From: Amycolatopsis acidicola
GTDB lineage: Bacteria; Actinomycetota; Actinomycetes; Mycobacteriales; Pseudonocardiaceae
Direction: 5' to 3'
NCBI RefSeq assembly: GCF_007713735.2
Contig: NZ_VMNW02000048.1
Span: 1 to 62,945 of the forward strand
Length of the DNA stretch: 62,945 nt
Shown piece by piece: positions 1 to 8,113 of this stretch (positions are counted from its first letter, which is position 1; the number at the start of each line of letters is the position of its first letter). A program made the translations under genes and the position numbers. The notes below the pieces were generated by a model, which had not been told where the DNA came from, did no database searches, and saw only the letters and a list, made by a program, of their open reading frames with translations.

Positions 1-112
1 CCGACACCTGGAACCGCTCAGCAGCTCACCATAGCGGCCATTCGTCGTCCACCACACAACGGGCCAGGCGCAGTCTGCCAGTCGGACTCAACGGGGCATT
101 ACGGTGTGACAC

Positions 113-170
113 GAGGACCTCCGTGGCATGGTGCAGATTGTGGTGATCCACACCAAACCCGGAGGTCCTC
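113..170. repeat. Nested inverted repeat downstream of the mce operon
   Basis: GAGGACCTCCG at 113-123 pairs perfectly with CGGAGGTCCTC at 160-170. Inside the loop TGTGG (139-143) pairs with CCACA (148-152). It lies about 60 bases beyond the mceF stop, so it could be a terminator of the mce operon, but there is no T-run and the outer loop is long. It could instead be the remnant of a mobile element end. The remaining bases of 1-231 hold no gene that I can recognise. Confidence 0.4.
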
Positions 171-231
171 CCTCACGCCAAGATCATCCGACTACGTGTC
201 CCCACGTTCGCAACCTCCCGGGCCAGTACAC

Positions 232-1485
232 CTAGTTCGCCAATCCCAGCAACGTTCCCAGGCTCGGCGTTCCCTGCCCCCGCGCCAGCCCGAGCACACC
301 CGGCAGCTGGTTCGTCACCGGCACCTGCGCGGGCGCGGCGGAAGGGGAACTGGCCGCCGGTGCCTGCGCGGGCGTCGCGGGCGCGCCCGCGTAGGGGGCG
401 TTCTGCGCGCCCCGCACATCGGTCGCGCTGCCGGCCGGTTCCGCGCAGTACGCCTGGGTGTTCGGCGGGATGTCCGCCGTGTCGTTGGCGCCGCGCTGGT
501 TCGTCCCTTCGTATCCCTTCGTGCAGGAGTGCGGGTCGAAGAAGTCCAGCACCATCCCCAGCTGCCCCTCGCCATTGGAGCTCACCGAGCGCCCGAACGC
601 CGACATCACGGGGAAAGCGACCAATTCCTCCTCCAAGGCGCTCGTCCGCACCGACGTGATCTGCACGGTGGTCAGCAGGTTCGCGATGAGCACGCCCATA
701 TCGTTGCCCGTGGTCGCGAGGATGCCGTCGAGGTCGTCGGCGAGCCCGGGCGCCTGGCCGATGACCGTCCGCAGATCCGGGTCGGAACTCTTGAGCCGGG
801 CCGAGATCTGCCGGAAACTGCGCGCGATCGACGTGATGCTGCCCGCCTGCCGCTGCTGCGTCTCCAGTACCGTGCGCCCGTCGTCGAGGAGCCGCGTGGT
901 CTGCGGCAGATTCTGCTGCGCCTCGGCGGTGAACGAACTCGCGGTGTCCAGCAGCCGCTGCAGATCCGGGCCGGTGTCGGCGAAAGCATCGTAGGTCTCG
1001 TCCACGACGGTCCGCAGCGACTGCGGGGCCACACTGGACGCGAGCCCGTCCAGGTGGGTCAGCACGGTGTCCGGGGCGACCGGCAGCCCGGTGTGGTCCC
1101 GCGTGATCACCGAACCCTCCCGCAGGTACGGCCCGTCCTCGGTCTTGGGCCGCAGGTCCACGTACTGCTCACCGATCGCCGACCGGTCGGCGACCACGGC
1201 CTCGGAACTCGCGGGGATCCGCTCGTCCCCGTCGATGTCGAGATCGACCGTCACGCCCTTCGGGTCCAGGTGCAGCGCCGTGACCCTGCCCACCGCGACG
1301 CCCCGGTAGGTCACCTCGGCGTTGGTGAAGATCCCGCCGGAATCGGTGAACTGCGCGTGCACCACATAACCACGGGCACCGAACAGCCGGTCCAGCCCCG
1401 CGTACCGGCCGCCCGCGTACCCGACCGACACGACGGCGATGACCAGAAAGACGAACAGTTTGATCCAGTGCTTGCGGACGAGCAT
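232..1485 (-). CDS. mceF: MCE family protein, MceF position
   Basis: This 417-residue protein is the last subunit of a six-gene Mce lipid-import set. Mce proteins form a periplasm-spanning shuttle that carries sterols or fatty acids through the actinobacterial envelope. A short N-terminus (MLVRKHW) precedes one membrane anchor at about residues 9-26. The MlaD/MCE domain follows at about 38-115, with the family-typical GGIFTNAEVTYRGVAVGRV stretch. A long helical region covers 130-300, and the C-terminal 70 residues are rich in Ala and Pro. The start codon overlaps the mceE stop by one base (TGATG), so translation is coupled. Assignment to the F position rests on gene order; the substrate cannot be read from the sequence. 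Confidence 0.9.
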   Translation of the reverse strand: MLVRKHWIKLFVFLVIAVVSVGYAGGRYAGLDRLFGARGYVVHAQFTDSGGIFTNAEVTYRGVAVGRVTALHLDPKGVTVDLDIDGDERIPASSEAVVADRSAIGEQYVDLRPKTEDGPYLREGSVITRDHTGLPVAPDTVLTHLDGLASSVAPQSLRTVVDETYDAFADTGPDLQRLLDTASSFTAEAQQNLPQTTRLLDDGRTVLETQQRQAGSITSIARSFRQISARLKSSDPDLRTVIGQAPGLADDLDGILATTGNDMGVLIANLLTTVQITSVRTSALEEELVAFPVMSAFGRSVSSNGEGQLGMVLDFFDPHSCTKGYEGTNQRGANDTADIPPNTQAYCAEPAGSATDVRGAQNAPYAGAPATPAQAPAASSPSAAPAQVPVTNQLPGVLGLARGQGTPSLGTLLGLAN

Positions 1486-2636
1486 CAGCGCCCACCTCCC
1501 AGCAGGTTTCCGAGCAGCCCGCCCAGGAGCCCGCCGGACGACGAGCCGGTGCCCGGCGCCGCGGGCAGCGGCAGCGGCGGCAACGTGGTGGGAATGGTGA
1601 CGGACGCGTTGGGCACGGAAACCGTGACGCGCCCGGCGTTTTCGACGTTCTGCAGGATCGAGTCGAGGTCGAGGTCGAGGCGCACGTCCACGTTGCCGTA
1701 GTCACCCTTGATCGAGTTCCCGGCGATGTCCGGCAGCGGGTACGTCGGCAGGATCTTCAGCGCCTTCGGCAGGTTGTCCCCCGCTTCGGCGAGCTTCTGC
1801 AGCGTCGGCGCGAGCGCGCGTAAGTTGGCCAGCAGCTGGTCCTTGCTCTTGTGCACGGTGTCCACCGCGACCCCGGAAAGCCGGTCCAGCGACTGGAGCA
1901 TCCCGACGAGCTGGTCACGCTGCTCGGCCACGACCTGGATGCCCGGCCCGAGATCGTCCAGCGCGGTCGCGAGGTTCTGCCGCTGCCCCACCAGCGTCGA
2001 CGACAGCCGGTTGAGCCCGTCGATGGCCTGCACGATTTCGCCCTTCTGCCCGTCGAGTCCGGTGGCGAGAGTGTCCACACGCGACAGCAGCAACCGGATG
2101 TCGGCCTCGTTGCCCACCAGCGCCCGGTTCAGCTCGCGGGTGATGTCCGACAGCTGCTGGAGGCCACCACCGTTGAGCAGCAGGGAAAGCGCGCCCAGGA
2201 CCTCCTCGACCTCGGGACCACGATCGGTGCGGGCCAGCGGAATCGCCGCACCCTCGGCGAGCCTGCCCTCCCCGGCCCGCCCGGCGGGCTGCTCGAGTTC
2301 GACGAACTTCTCCCCCAGCAGGCTCGACTGCTTGAGCTGGGCGTAGGCGTCGGCGGGCAGTTCCAAGTCGCCGTTGACCGTCATCGAGACCGTCGCCGAC
2401 TTTTCGTCCCGCGACAGGTCGATCTTGTCGACGCGGCCCACCGCCACGTCGTCGACCTTCACGCTCGCCTGCGGCACGAGGTCGAGCACGTCGGCGAACT
2501 GGGCGGTGAGGTGGAACGGATGGTCGCCGAGCTCGGCACCGCCGGGCAGCGGTGTGTCGTAGAGCCCGTGGAACCCGCCGGTGCTGCACCCCGCGAGCAG
2601 CAGCATCCCCGAGATGACGCCCAGGACTCGTTTCAT
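1485..2636 (-). CDS. mceE: MCE family lipoprotein, MceE position
   Basis: This 383-residue Mce subunit begins MKRVLGVISGMLLLAGCSTG, a lipoprotein signal with a lipobox (LLAGC), so it is predicted to be lipid-anchored outside the membrane. MceE is the lipoprotein subunit in known mce operons (LprK type), which supports the position call. The MCE domain lies at about residues 40-120, followed by a helical region and a low-complexity Pro/Leu/Gly tail. A longer reading frame continues upstream to 2828, but the ATG at 2636 is preferred: it overlaps the mceD stop in ATGA fashion and gives a proper signal peptide. Confidence 0.92.
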   Translation of the reverse strand: MKRVLGVISGMLLLAGCSTGGFHGLYDTPLPGGAELGDHPFHLTAQFADVLDLVPQASVKVDDVAVGRVDKIDLSRDEKSATVSMTVNGDLELPADAYAQLKQSSLLGEKFVELEQPAGRAGEGRLAEGAAIPLARTDRGPEVEEVLGALSLLLNGGGLQQLSDITRELNRALVGNEADIRLLLSRVDTLATGLDGQKGEIVQAIDGLNRLSSTLVGQRQNLATALDDLGPGIQVVAEQRDQLVGMLQSLDRLSGVAVDTVHKSKDQLLANLRALAPTLQKLAEAGDNLPKALKILPTYPLPDIAGNSIKGDYGNVDVRLDLDLDSILQNVENAGRVTVSVPNASVTIPTTLPPLPLPAAPGTGSSSGGLLGGLLGNLLGGGR

Positions 2637-3820
2637 CGCCCCGCCTCCGGGATCGAGATCAGGGGCAGCAACGGCAGCGGGGGCAGCTTGCCGCTGGTGA
2701 TGTCGGCGAGCAGCTGGGTGACCGATGGGACCTTCGCGACCCCGTTCACCACCGGCTCCAGCGCGCTGCAGACGTTGTTGACGACATCCGGCAGGCCGAC
2801 CGGGGTGCCCGCCTTGAGCACCCGGCACAGCGTGGTGAACAACGGGTTGGTCAGTTCGTTGGCGTCCCAGCGGAACGCGATCGTGCCGGACGCCGCGTCG
2901 TAGGAGTTGATGTAGTTCGTCATGCCCGTCGGGGCGACGTCGATCGTCTCCGCCAGCGCCGACCGCTCGGCGACCAGCACCTGCGTGATACTGGTGAGCT
3001 TGCTGACGTTGGACGTCAGGCCGTCCTTGTTCTGGTCCACGAACCGCCGCACGTCGGTCAGCGCACCGGCCAAAGAGGACAGTGCGCCGCCCAGGTTTCC
3101 GGAGTCCTGCGCGAGAAACCCGGTCACGTCATCGAGGTTCCGGTAGAACTGGTCGACCTGGTTGTCGCTGTCGGCGAGCGCCGTGGTGAAGGACTGCAGG
3201 TTCCGCACCGTGGAGAACAGGTCGCCCTTCGAATCGTTCAGCGAGCGCGAGAGATCGGACAGCTCGGTGACGGTGTCGTTGAGGTTCTTACCGTTCCCGT
3301 CGAGGTTCTTCGCCGCGGTGTTCAGCAGGTCCGACAGCGCGCCGTCCGAGTTCGCGCCCTGCGGGCCCAGCGCGGTGGAGAGTTTGTCGAGGTTGCTGTA
3401 GAGGTCGTCGATCTCCATCGGCGTGGACGTGCGCGTGCGCGGGATCAGCGTGCCCGAGGCCATCAGCGGCCCGCCGCGGTAGCCGGGCGTGAGCTGCACG
3501 TACCGGTCCGACACCAGGCTCGGCGCCACGACGACGGCGCCGGCGTTCGCCGGGATCCGCACGCCCGCGTCCACCTGCATGTCCACCCGGACGTCGCCAC
3601 CCTGCGGGGTCACCGAGCTGATCCGTCCTACTTGGACACCCAGCACGCGGACGGTGGAACCGGCGTAGAGCCCGACCGCCTTGTCGAACAGCGCCGAGAT
3701 CCGGGTTCCGCCGCTGTCCCGGAACGCCAGCCACAGGCCGCTGGTGAGCAGCAGCGCGACGACGGCGCCGGTGGCCACCCAGCGGTAAACCCCGCGCTGC
3801 GCCTGGGTTTCGATGCTCAT
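2633..3820 (-). CDS. mceD: MCE family protein, MceD position
   Basis: This 395-residue protein has a membrane anchor at about residues 13-31 and an MCE domain at about 38-118 (VGLYAGSTVRVLGVQVGRI). A long alpha-helical region to about 330 probably contributes to the hydrophobic tunnel of the Mce complex. Four-base overlaps with mceC upstream and mceE downstream show polycistronic, coupled translation. A conserved pair of Cys residues near the C-terminus (LCRVL and VCSAL) could form a disulfide outside the membrane; that is inference. The role is lipid transport as part of the MceA-F hexamer. Confidence 0.9.
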   Translation of the reverse strand: MSIETQAQRGVYRWVATGAVVALLLTSGLWLAFRDSGGTRISALFDKAVGLYAGSTVRVLGVQVGRISSVTPQGGDVRVDMQVDAGVRIPANAGAVVVAPSLVSDRYVQLTPGYRGGPLMASGTLIPRTRTSTPMEIDDLYSNLDKLSTALGPQGANSDGALSDLLNTAAKNLDGNGKNLNDTVTELSDLSRSLNDSKGDLFSTVRNLQSFTTALADSDNQVDQFYRNLDDVTGFLAQDSGNLGGALSSLAGALTDVRRFVDQNKDGLTSNVSKLTSITQVLVAERSALAETIDVAPTGMTNYINSYDAASGTIAFRWDANELTNPLFTTLCRVLKAGTPVGLPDVVNNVCSALEPVVNGVAKVPSVTQLLADITSGKLPPLPLLPLISIPEAGR

Positions 3821-4848
3821 CCGCCGTTCACCCCCTGGTCCGGCGCGGCCTGCGGGGTGGCGCAGCCCTCCGGGTTGACCGAGACCCCGCCCGCCTCGAT
3901 GTCCGGCGGCAGCAGCCCGCAGATGTAGCCGTCGAACCAGCGCCCGTTGCCGGTGGCGTTCGCGCCGAGCCGGGCGAACGGGGCGAACAGCGCCAGGCTC
4001 CGCCGCAGGTTGTCCTGGTTCTGCTGGAGGATGTCGGTGACCTGGCCGAGTTTCTGCAACGTCGGCGCCAGCTGCGCCTGGTTGTCCGAGACGAGCCCGC
4101 TCAGCTGCTGCGAAAGCTGTTGCGTGCCGGTCAGCAGGGAGTCGATCGCGTCCTGACGCTGCTTCAGCATCTGCAGCAGCAGGTTCCCGTCGCCGACGAT
4201 CTGCTGAAGCTGCCCGTTGCGGTCGGCGAGGATCTTCGACACCTGGCTGGTGTTCGCCATCAGCTGCGAGAGCGCCTGGTCCCGCGAGGAAATCGTGCGG
4301 GACAAGGAGGACAGCCCGGTCAGCGTTTCCTTCAACGGCCCCGGCGTGTTCTGCAGATCGCCGGAGATCGCCTCGAAACTCTGCGCCAGCTGCTGGGTGT
4401 CGATAGTGCCGACGGTGTCGGTCAGCTGCTGGAAGGCGTCCTGCAGCTGGAACGGCGTGGTGGTGCGGGCAACCGGGATCGGCGTGTCCGGATCCTGCGC
4501 GCGCTCCCCCACCGGCCGCAGTTCGAGGAACTTGTCGCCCAGCAAGGTCTTGATCTTGATCGACGCGGTCGAGGCGTCCCCGACCTTCGTGCCCGAGACC
4601 TTGAACTTCACCAGCACCTGGTCGTCCCCGAGGCTCACCGAGCTGACCTCGCCGACCTTCACCCCGGAGATCTGCACGTCGGAATCCGGGGTCAGCCCGG
4701 CGGATTCGGCGAAGTACGCCTCGTAGGTCGTGCCGCTGCTGAGCAACGGGAGACTGTCCGAAAAGTACGACACCACGGTGACGAGCACGATCAGCACGAG
4801 TGCCACCGCGCCGACGGCCGCCTGGTTGCGTTCGCGGAGTGGTTTCAT
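3817..4848 (-). CDS. mceC: MCE family protein, MceC position
   Basis: This Mce subunit has 343 residues when started at the ATG at 4848 (MKPLRERNQ, typical of MceC proteins). That ATG overlaps the mceB stop by one base. An in-frame GTG at 4860 would add four residues and looks less likely. A membrane anchor at about residues 10-30 is followed by the MCE domain at about 38-115 (LTPDSDVQISGVKVGEV) and a Gln-rich helical region to about 290. Two Cys residues in the tail (YICGLLP and GCATP) recur in the family. The gene is the fourth from the end of the mceA-F operon. Confidence 0.9.
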   Translation of the reverse strand: MKPLRERNQAAVGAVALVLIVLVTVVSYFSDSLPLLSSGTTYEAYFAESAGLTPDSDVQISGVKVGEVSSVSLGDDQVLVKFKVSGTKVGDASTASIKIKTLLGDKFLELRPVGERAQDPDTPIPVARTTTPFQLQDAFQQLTDTVGTIDTQQLAQSFEAISGDLQNTPGPLKETLTGLSSLSRTISSRDQALSQLMANTSQVSKILADRNGQLQQIVGDGNLLLQMLKQRQDAIDSLLTGTQQLSQQLSGLVSDNQAQLAPTLQKLGQVTDILQQNQDNLRRSLALFAPFARLGANATGNGRWFDGYICGLLPPDIEAGGVSVNPEGCATPQAAPDQGVNGG

Positions 4849-5885
4849 CACGACTTGCACCTCGCCGGGAGTTCGGTCGCGGGGAGCGGGAGAATCGGGA
4901 TCTCGATGTCGAGCGAGGAAATGCCGATCGTGCCGGACAGGTTGCAGAGGTAGTAGTTGTACCAGCTGCCGTAACTCAGGGTCCGGGTGAACTTTTCCAG
5001 TGTTCCCGGCAGGTTCTGCAGCACCTCCCGCAGCAGGTCCGAGGAATCGGCGAGGGTGCCGGACAGCACGCCGAGGTGCTGGATGTCGGTTTGCAGCGGC
5101 GGGCGGACGTCCTGGACGAGCCCGGCCGTGGTGTTCGTCAGCTCCGACAACGCCGAAACGGCGTCGCTGATCGGCGCGCGCTGCTGTGCCAGCCCGGTCA
5201 CCAGCTGCTGGGTGCGGTCGATCAGGTTGCCCAGCTGCGGGCCGCGGTCGTTGACGGTCGCGAGCACGGTGTTGAGGTTGTCGAGGACCTGGCCGATCAC
5301 CTGGTCCTTGTCCGCCAGGGTGTTCGTCAGCGACGCGGTGTGTGAAAGCAGGCTGTCGATCGTGCCGCCCTCGCCCTGGAAGGTCTGGATGATCTCCGAG
5401 GACAGCTGGTTGATCTGCCGCGGGTCGAGCGCCTGGAGCAGGGGCTTGAACCCGTTGAACAGCACGGTCAGATCGAGCGCGGGCTGGGTCTGCGCGGGCG
5501 GGATGATCCCGCCGGGTGCGAGCGGTTCGCCGTCCCGGTCGGTCGAAAGCGCCAGGTAGCGCTGCCCGACGAGGTTCCGGTACTTCACGGTCGCGGTCGT
5601 GGCCACGTCCAGCTGGTACTGCGATGCCAGGGAAAACCGCACTTCGGCGTAGTGCGCGGTGCCCTCGGTCAGCACCGAAATCGAGTCGACCTGCCCGGTC
5701 TTCACCCCGGCGATCCGCACGTCGTCTCCCGGCTGCAGGCCGGACGCGTCGATAAACCGGGCGGTATAGCCGGAGGTCTCGCCGAAGTTCGTGTTCGCGA
5801 TGGTGGCGCCGAGAATCCCGGTCAGGAGCACGGTGACCACGGCGAAGATCAGGGTCTTGATCAGCGGGGCGACGAAGTTCCTCAT
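4848..5885 (-). CDS. mceB: MCE family protein, MceB position
   Basis: This 345-residue Mce subunit starts MRNFVAPLIKTLIFAVVTVL, with its membrane anchor at residues 8-28. The MCE domain is at about 37-115 (LQPGDDVRIAGVKTGQV) and a helical needle region covers 130-300. The frame is open far upstream, but the ATG at 5885 overlaps the mceA stop (ATGA) and starts at the membrane anchor, so it is chosen. It has two Cys residues near the C-terminus (YLCNLSG and ARCKS). It acts with the other five subunits in envelope lipid transport. Confidence 0.9.
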   Translation of the reverse strand: MRNFVAPLIKTLIFAVVTVLLTGILGATIANTNFGETSGYTARFIDASGLQPGDDVRIAGVKTGQVDSISVLTEGTAHYAEVRFSLASQYQLDVATTATVKYRNLVGQRYLALSTDRDGEPLAPGGIIPPAQTQPALDLTVLFNGFKPLLQALDPRQINQLSSEIIQTFQGEGGTIDSLLSHTASLTNTLADKDQVIGQVLDNLNTVLATVNDRGPQLGNLIDRTQQLVTGLAQQRAPISDAVSALSELTNTTAGLVQDVRPPLQTDIQHLGVLSGTLADSSDLLREVLQNLPGTLEKFTRTLSYGSWYNYYLCNLSGTIGISSLDIEIPILPLPATELPARCKS

Positions 5886-7219
5886 TGAACGTCCACCTCG
5901 GCTCCGCGGTAGAGCGGTGCGACGAGCAGGCCCGCCCACCCCGGCACGTCCTCCGGCGTCGTCCCCAGCGCCGGGGACACCAGCACGTTCAGCAGCTGTT
6001 GTTCCGCCGGTGAGTTCGACACCGAGGCACCGCCGGTCGTGCCGGAGCCCGACTGGATGGTTCCGTTGCCGGGCAGGGGACTGTTCTCTCCCGGCGGCAC
6101 CGGCGGATGGGCCGAGCCGTCCTGCACCGGGCCGTCCGGCGGATACTGCGGCCACCGGCCCGGCGGGGCGACCTGCGGGTAGCAGCGCGGGCCGCGCCGG
6201 TCGAGGTACTTCGGCTCGTCCTGGCCCGGCTCGTATTTGGCGCGGTCGGCGAGGAACCGGATCACGATGTGGTTCCTGTCGTCGACGCCGTATCCGAAAG
6301 CCTGGTACGCCCGCGGCACGGACTCGGCGAGCTGCTGCAGCAGGCACGGGTACTCGGGCGCGTACTCGGCCAGAAGATCCAAAGTGGACTGTGACGTGGT
6401 GGTGAGCCGGATCAGGTTGTTCTCGTTGACCTTGAGGAAGCTGCCGAGGTCCTCGGAGAACGTCGAGAGCGAGCCGTAAAGCTGGGAAAGCTGTTGTGCC
6501 TGGGAGGAAATCGTCCTGGTGGTCGTGGTGAGATCGGACATCGCCCGCAGGAAGTCCGGCGCCGCCTGCGTGTAGGTGTCGGCGACCTTGGCGAACGCCG
6601 CGATGTCCGCCTTGATGTCCGGCAGCGAAGGGTTCAGGCCGCCGAGATAGTCCGAGAGTTGCGAGAGCGTCTGGCCGAGCTGTTCGCCGCGGCCTTGCAG
6701 GGCGGTCGAAACGGCGCTCAGCGTGGCGGACAGCTTCTCCGGCTGGACGGCCTGCAGCAGCGGCATCACGGCGTCGAGTACCTGTTCCAGCTCGATCGCC
6801 GAACTGCTGCGGTCCTGGCTGATCACGTCGCCGTCGGTCAGCTGCCGCCCTGAGGAGTCCTCCGGGATCTGCAGCGCCACATAGCGTTCGCCGAACAGGG
6901 TTTTCGGCAGCAGCCGCGCGGTGACGTCCACCGGGATCTCGGCCATCCGGCCGGGGTCCATCGCGAGTTCGACCGTGGCGTGGTCGCCGCTCGTCGCGAC
7001 GGAACGCACCTCGCCGACCACCACTCCCCGCACCTTCACGTCGGAGCCCTTCACCAGCTGGCTCCCGACGTGGTCGGTGTCGAGGCGCACGAGGGAGGTC
7101 CTGGTGAACGCCTTGTCGTACGCGGCGATCGTCGCCGCGATGAACACCACGCACACCAGCAGGAACACCAGCCCGAGCAGCTGGTGACGCAGCCGGCGCA
7201 GCAGCACGCTCCGGCTCAT
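5882..7219 (-). CDS. mceA: MCE family protein, MceA position
   Basis: This 445-residue protein is the first Mce subunit of the operon. It has a membrane anchor at about residues 14-33 (LGLVFLLVCVVFIAATIAAY). The MCE domain at about 40-120 contains LVKGSDVKVRGVVVGEV and ends with the LFGERYVAL segment typical of the family. A long helical region is followed by a Pro/Gly/Ser-rich tail from about residue 345. Upstream there is no yrbE permease pair, which normally precedes mceA; a 20-codon frame ends on its start codon instead (ATGA). The mce genes are therefore probably read from the CYP51 operon, or from a promoter in the 75-base gap after the NTF2-like gene. Confidence 0.92.
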   Translation of the reverse strand: MSRSVLLRRLRHQLLGLVFLLVCVVFIAATIAAYDKAFTRTSLVRLDTDHVGSQLVKGSDVKVRGVVVGEVRSVATSGDHATVELAMDPGRMAEIPVDVTARLLPKTLFGERYVALQIPEDSSGRQLTDGDVISQDRSSSAIELEQVLDAVMPLLQAVQPEKLSATLSAVSTALQGRGEQLGQTLSQLSDYLGGLNPSLPDIKADIAAFAKVADTYTQAAPDFLRAMSDLTTTTRTISSQAQQLSQLYGSLSTFSEDLGSFLKVNENNLIRLTTTSQSTLDLLAEYAPEYPCLLQQLAESVPRAYQAFGYGVDDRNHIVIRFLADRAKYEPGQDEPKYLDRRGPRCYPQVAPPGRWPQYPPDGPVQDGSAHPPVPPGENSPLPGNGTIQSGSGTTGGASVSNSPAEQQLLNVLVSPALGTTPEDVPGWAGLLVAPLYRGAEVDVQ

Positions 7220-7278
7220 CCCGGGGTCCTCACCGTCGTGGTGGCGCGCCGGATCGCCCGGGTGTCCACACTGGTCAT
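7216..7278 (-). CDS. Possible 20-residue leader peptide coupled to mceA
   Basis: A 20-codon frame, MTSVDTRAIRRATTTVRTPG, starts at an ATG preceded by a strong ribosome binding site (GGAGGCG, about 5 bases away). Its TGA overlaps the mceA ATG (ATGA). The mceA gene itself has no good binding site of its own, so this frame may deliver ribosomes to it. It could equally be the remnant of a gene deleted upstream of mceA, where the yrbE genes normally lie. No similarity is recognised. Confidence 0.4.
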   Translation of the reverse strand: MTSVDTRAIRRATTTVRTPG

Positions 7279-7352
7279 GACAGCGCCTCCGCCGACTCAG
7301 CTCCGTTGCTTCGAGTCATTCCGGGTGCGAGGCCGCATCCCCGCCCGGGGCG

Positions 7353-7904
7353 CTACCAGATCGGAACCGGCGCCTGGCCCTGCTGGTAGAACCCCGGCAG
7401 CGGTTTGCCGGACGTGGCCTTCTGGATCCGGGCCCGCATCCCGGCCGAAAGCGCGTCGGCCTTGATCATGTCCAGGTACAGCGCGGACACGTTGCCGAAG
7501 TCGAAGAAGTCCCGCTGCCAGTCCCACCTGCGGTCGCCCGCGTAGCGGAACCAGCTGCCGCCGATGCCGACCACCTCGTACGGGGTGCCGTCCGGGCGCC
7601 GCGCGTCGGCGATCTGCTTCCACAGGCCGATGACCTCACCCTGCCGGTCGTCGACGAGCACCCGCTGGTACGGGTACGTCCAGCCCTCCAGCCCCTCCAT
7701 CTCCTGCCCGAACGCCAGGTCCCGGATCTCGTCGCGGCCGACGGCCATGAAATCCTGCTGGGGCCCGATGTTCCAGCCGTAGGTGGCGTCGGCGGTGTAC
7801 AGCTCGGCGAGAGGACGCCAATCCCCGTTCTGCTCGCATTTCTCGTTCTCCGCGAGCCAGTACCCGACCATGTCGTCGAGCTCGGCCCTGGGGAATGCCG
7901 GCAT
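7353..7904 (-). CDS. NTF2-like (SnoaL fold) protein, Rv0762c-like position
   Basis: This 183-residue cytosolic protein has the cone-shaped NTF2/SnoaL fold signature: an N-terminal helix (VGYWLAENEKCEQNGDW), then LAELYTADATYGW and a Trp/Tyr-rich beta region. NTF2-like proteins include ketosteroid isomerases, epoxide hydrolases and non-catalytic binders; the reaction here is unknown. It sits 11 bases after the ferredoxin of the CYP51 operon. In Mtb a conserved hypothetical of nearly the same length (Rv0762c) takes the same place beside the ferredoxin. A role with oxidised sterol intermediates is inferred from context only. Confidence 0.8.
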   Translation of the reverse strand: MPAFPRAELDDMVGYWLAENEKCEQNGDWRPLAELYTADATYGWNIGPQQDFMAVGRDEIRDLAFGQEMEGLEGWTYPYQRVLVDDRQGEVIGLWKQIADARRPDGTPYEVVGIGGSWFRYAGDRRWDWQRDFFDFGNVSALYLDMIKADALSAGMRARIQKATSGKPLPGFYQQGQAPVPIW

Positions 7905-7915
7905 GGCTTCGCCTC

Positions 7916-8113
7916 CTAGGTTTCCTGGTTGATGAGAAGAGCCTGGGTGGGGCAGTACTTCACGGCCCGGCGGACGTCGTCGCGCAGTTCGTCCGGCGGG
8001 TTCTCTTCGAGGATCTCGACCTTGCCGCGTTTGGGGACCGTGAACACCTCCGGCGCCTCGAGCTCGCAGACGGCGTGTCCCTGGCAGAGATCGAGATCGG
8101 CTTCCACCCTCAT
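7916..8113 (-). CDS. Ferredoxin partner of CYP51 (Rv0763c-like)
   Basis: This is a 65-residue single-cluster ferredoxin. The cluster ligands are in CQGHAVC (residues 10-16) and the distal Cys-Pro (CPTQAL, about residue 54). His replaces the fourth Cys in the first motif, as in actinobacterial P450-partner ferredoxins that bind [3Fe-4S]. The sequence reads very close to Mtb Rv0763c as remembered (CQGHAMCELEAPE and VPKRGQVEIL). The start codon overlaps the CYP51 stop (ATGA). It would pass electrons from a ferredoxin reductase to the upstream P450. Confidence 0.92.
   Translation of the reverse strand: MRVEADLDLCQGHAVCELEAPEVFTVPKRGKVEILEENPPDELRDDVRRAVKYCPTQALLINQET

Noticed and set aside
106..1701. 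A 531-residue plus-strand open frame across the mceF region
   Set aside because: It is antisense to mceF and mceE and its translation is Arg/His-rich low complexity. The minus-strand genes have clear MCE domains and coupled starts. Similar long antisense frames at 8176-9597, 13209-14522, 15884-17806 and 22030-23841 were dropped for the same reason.
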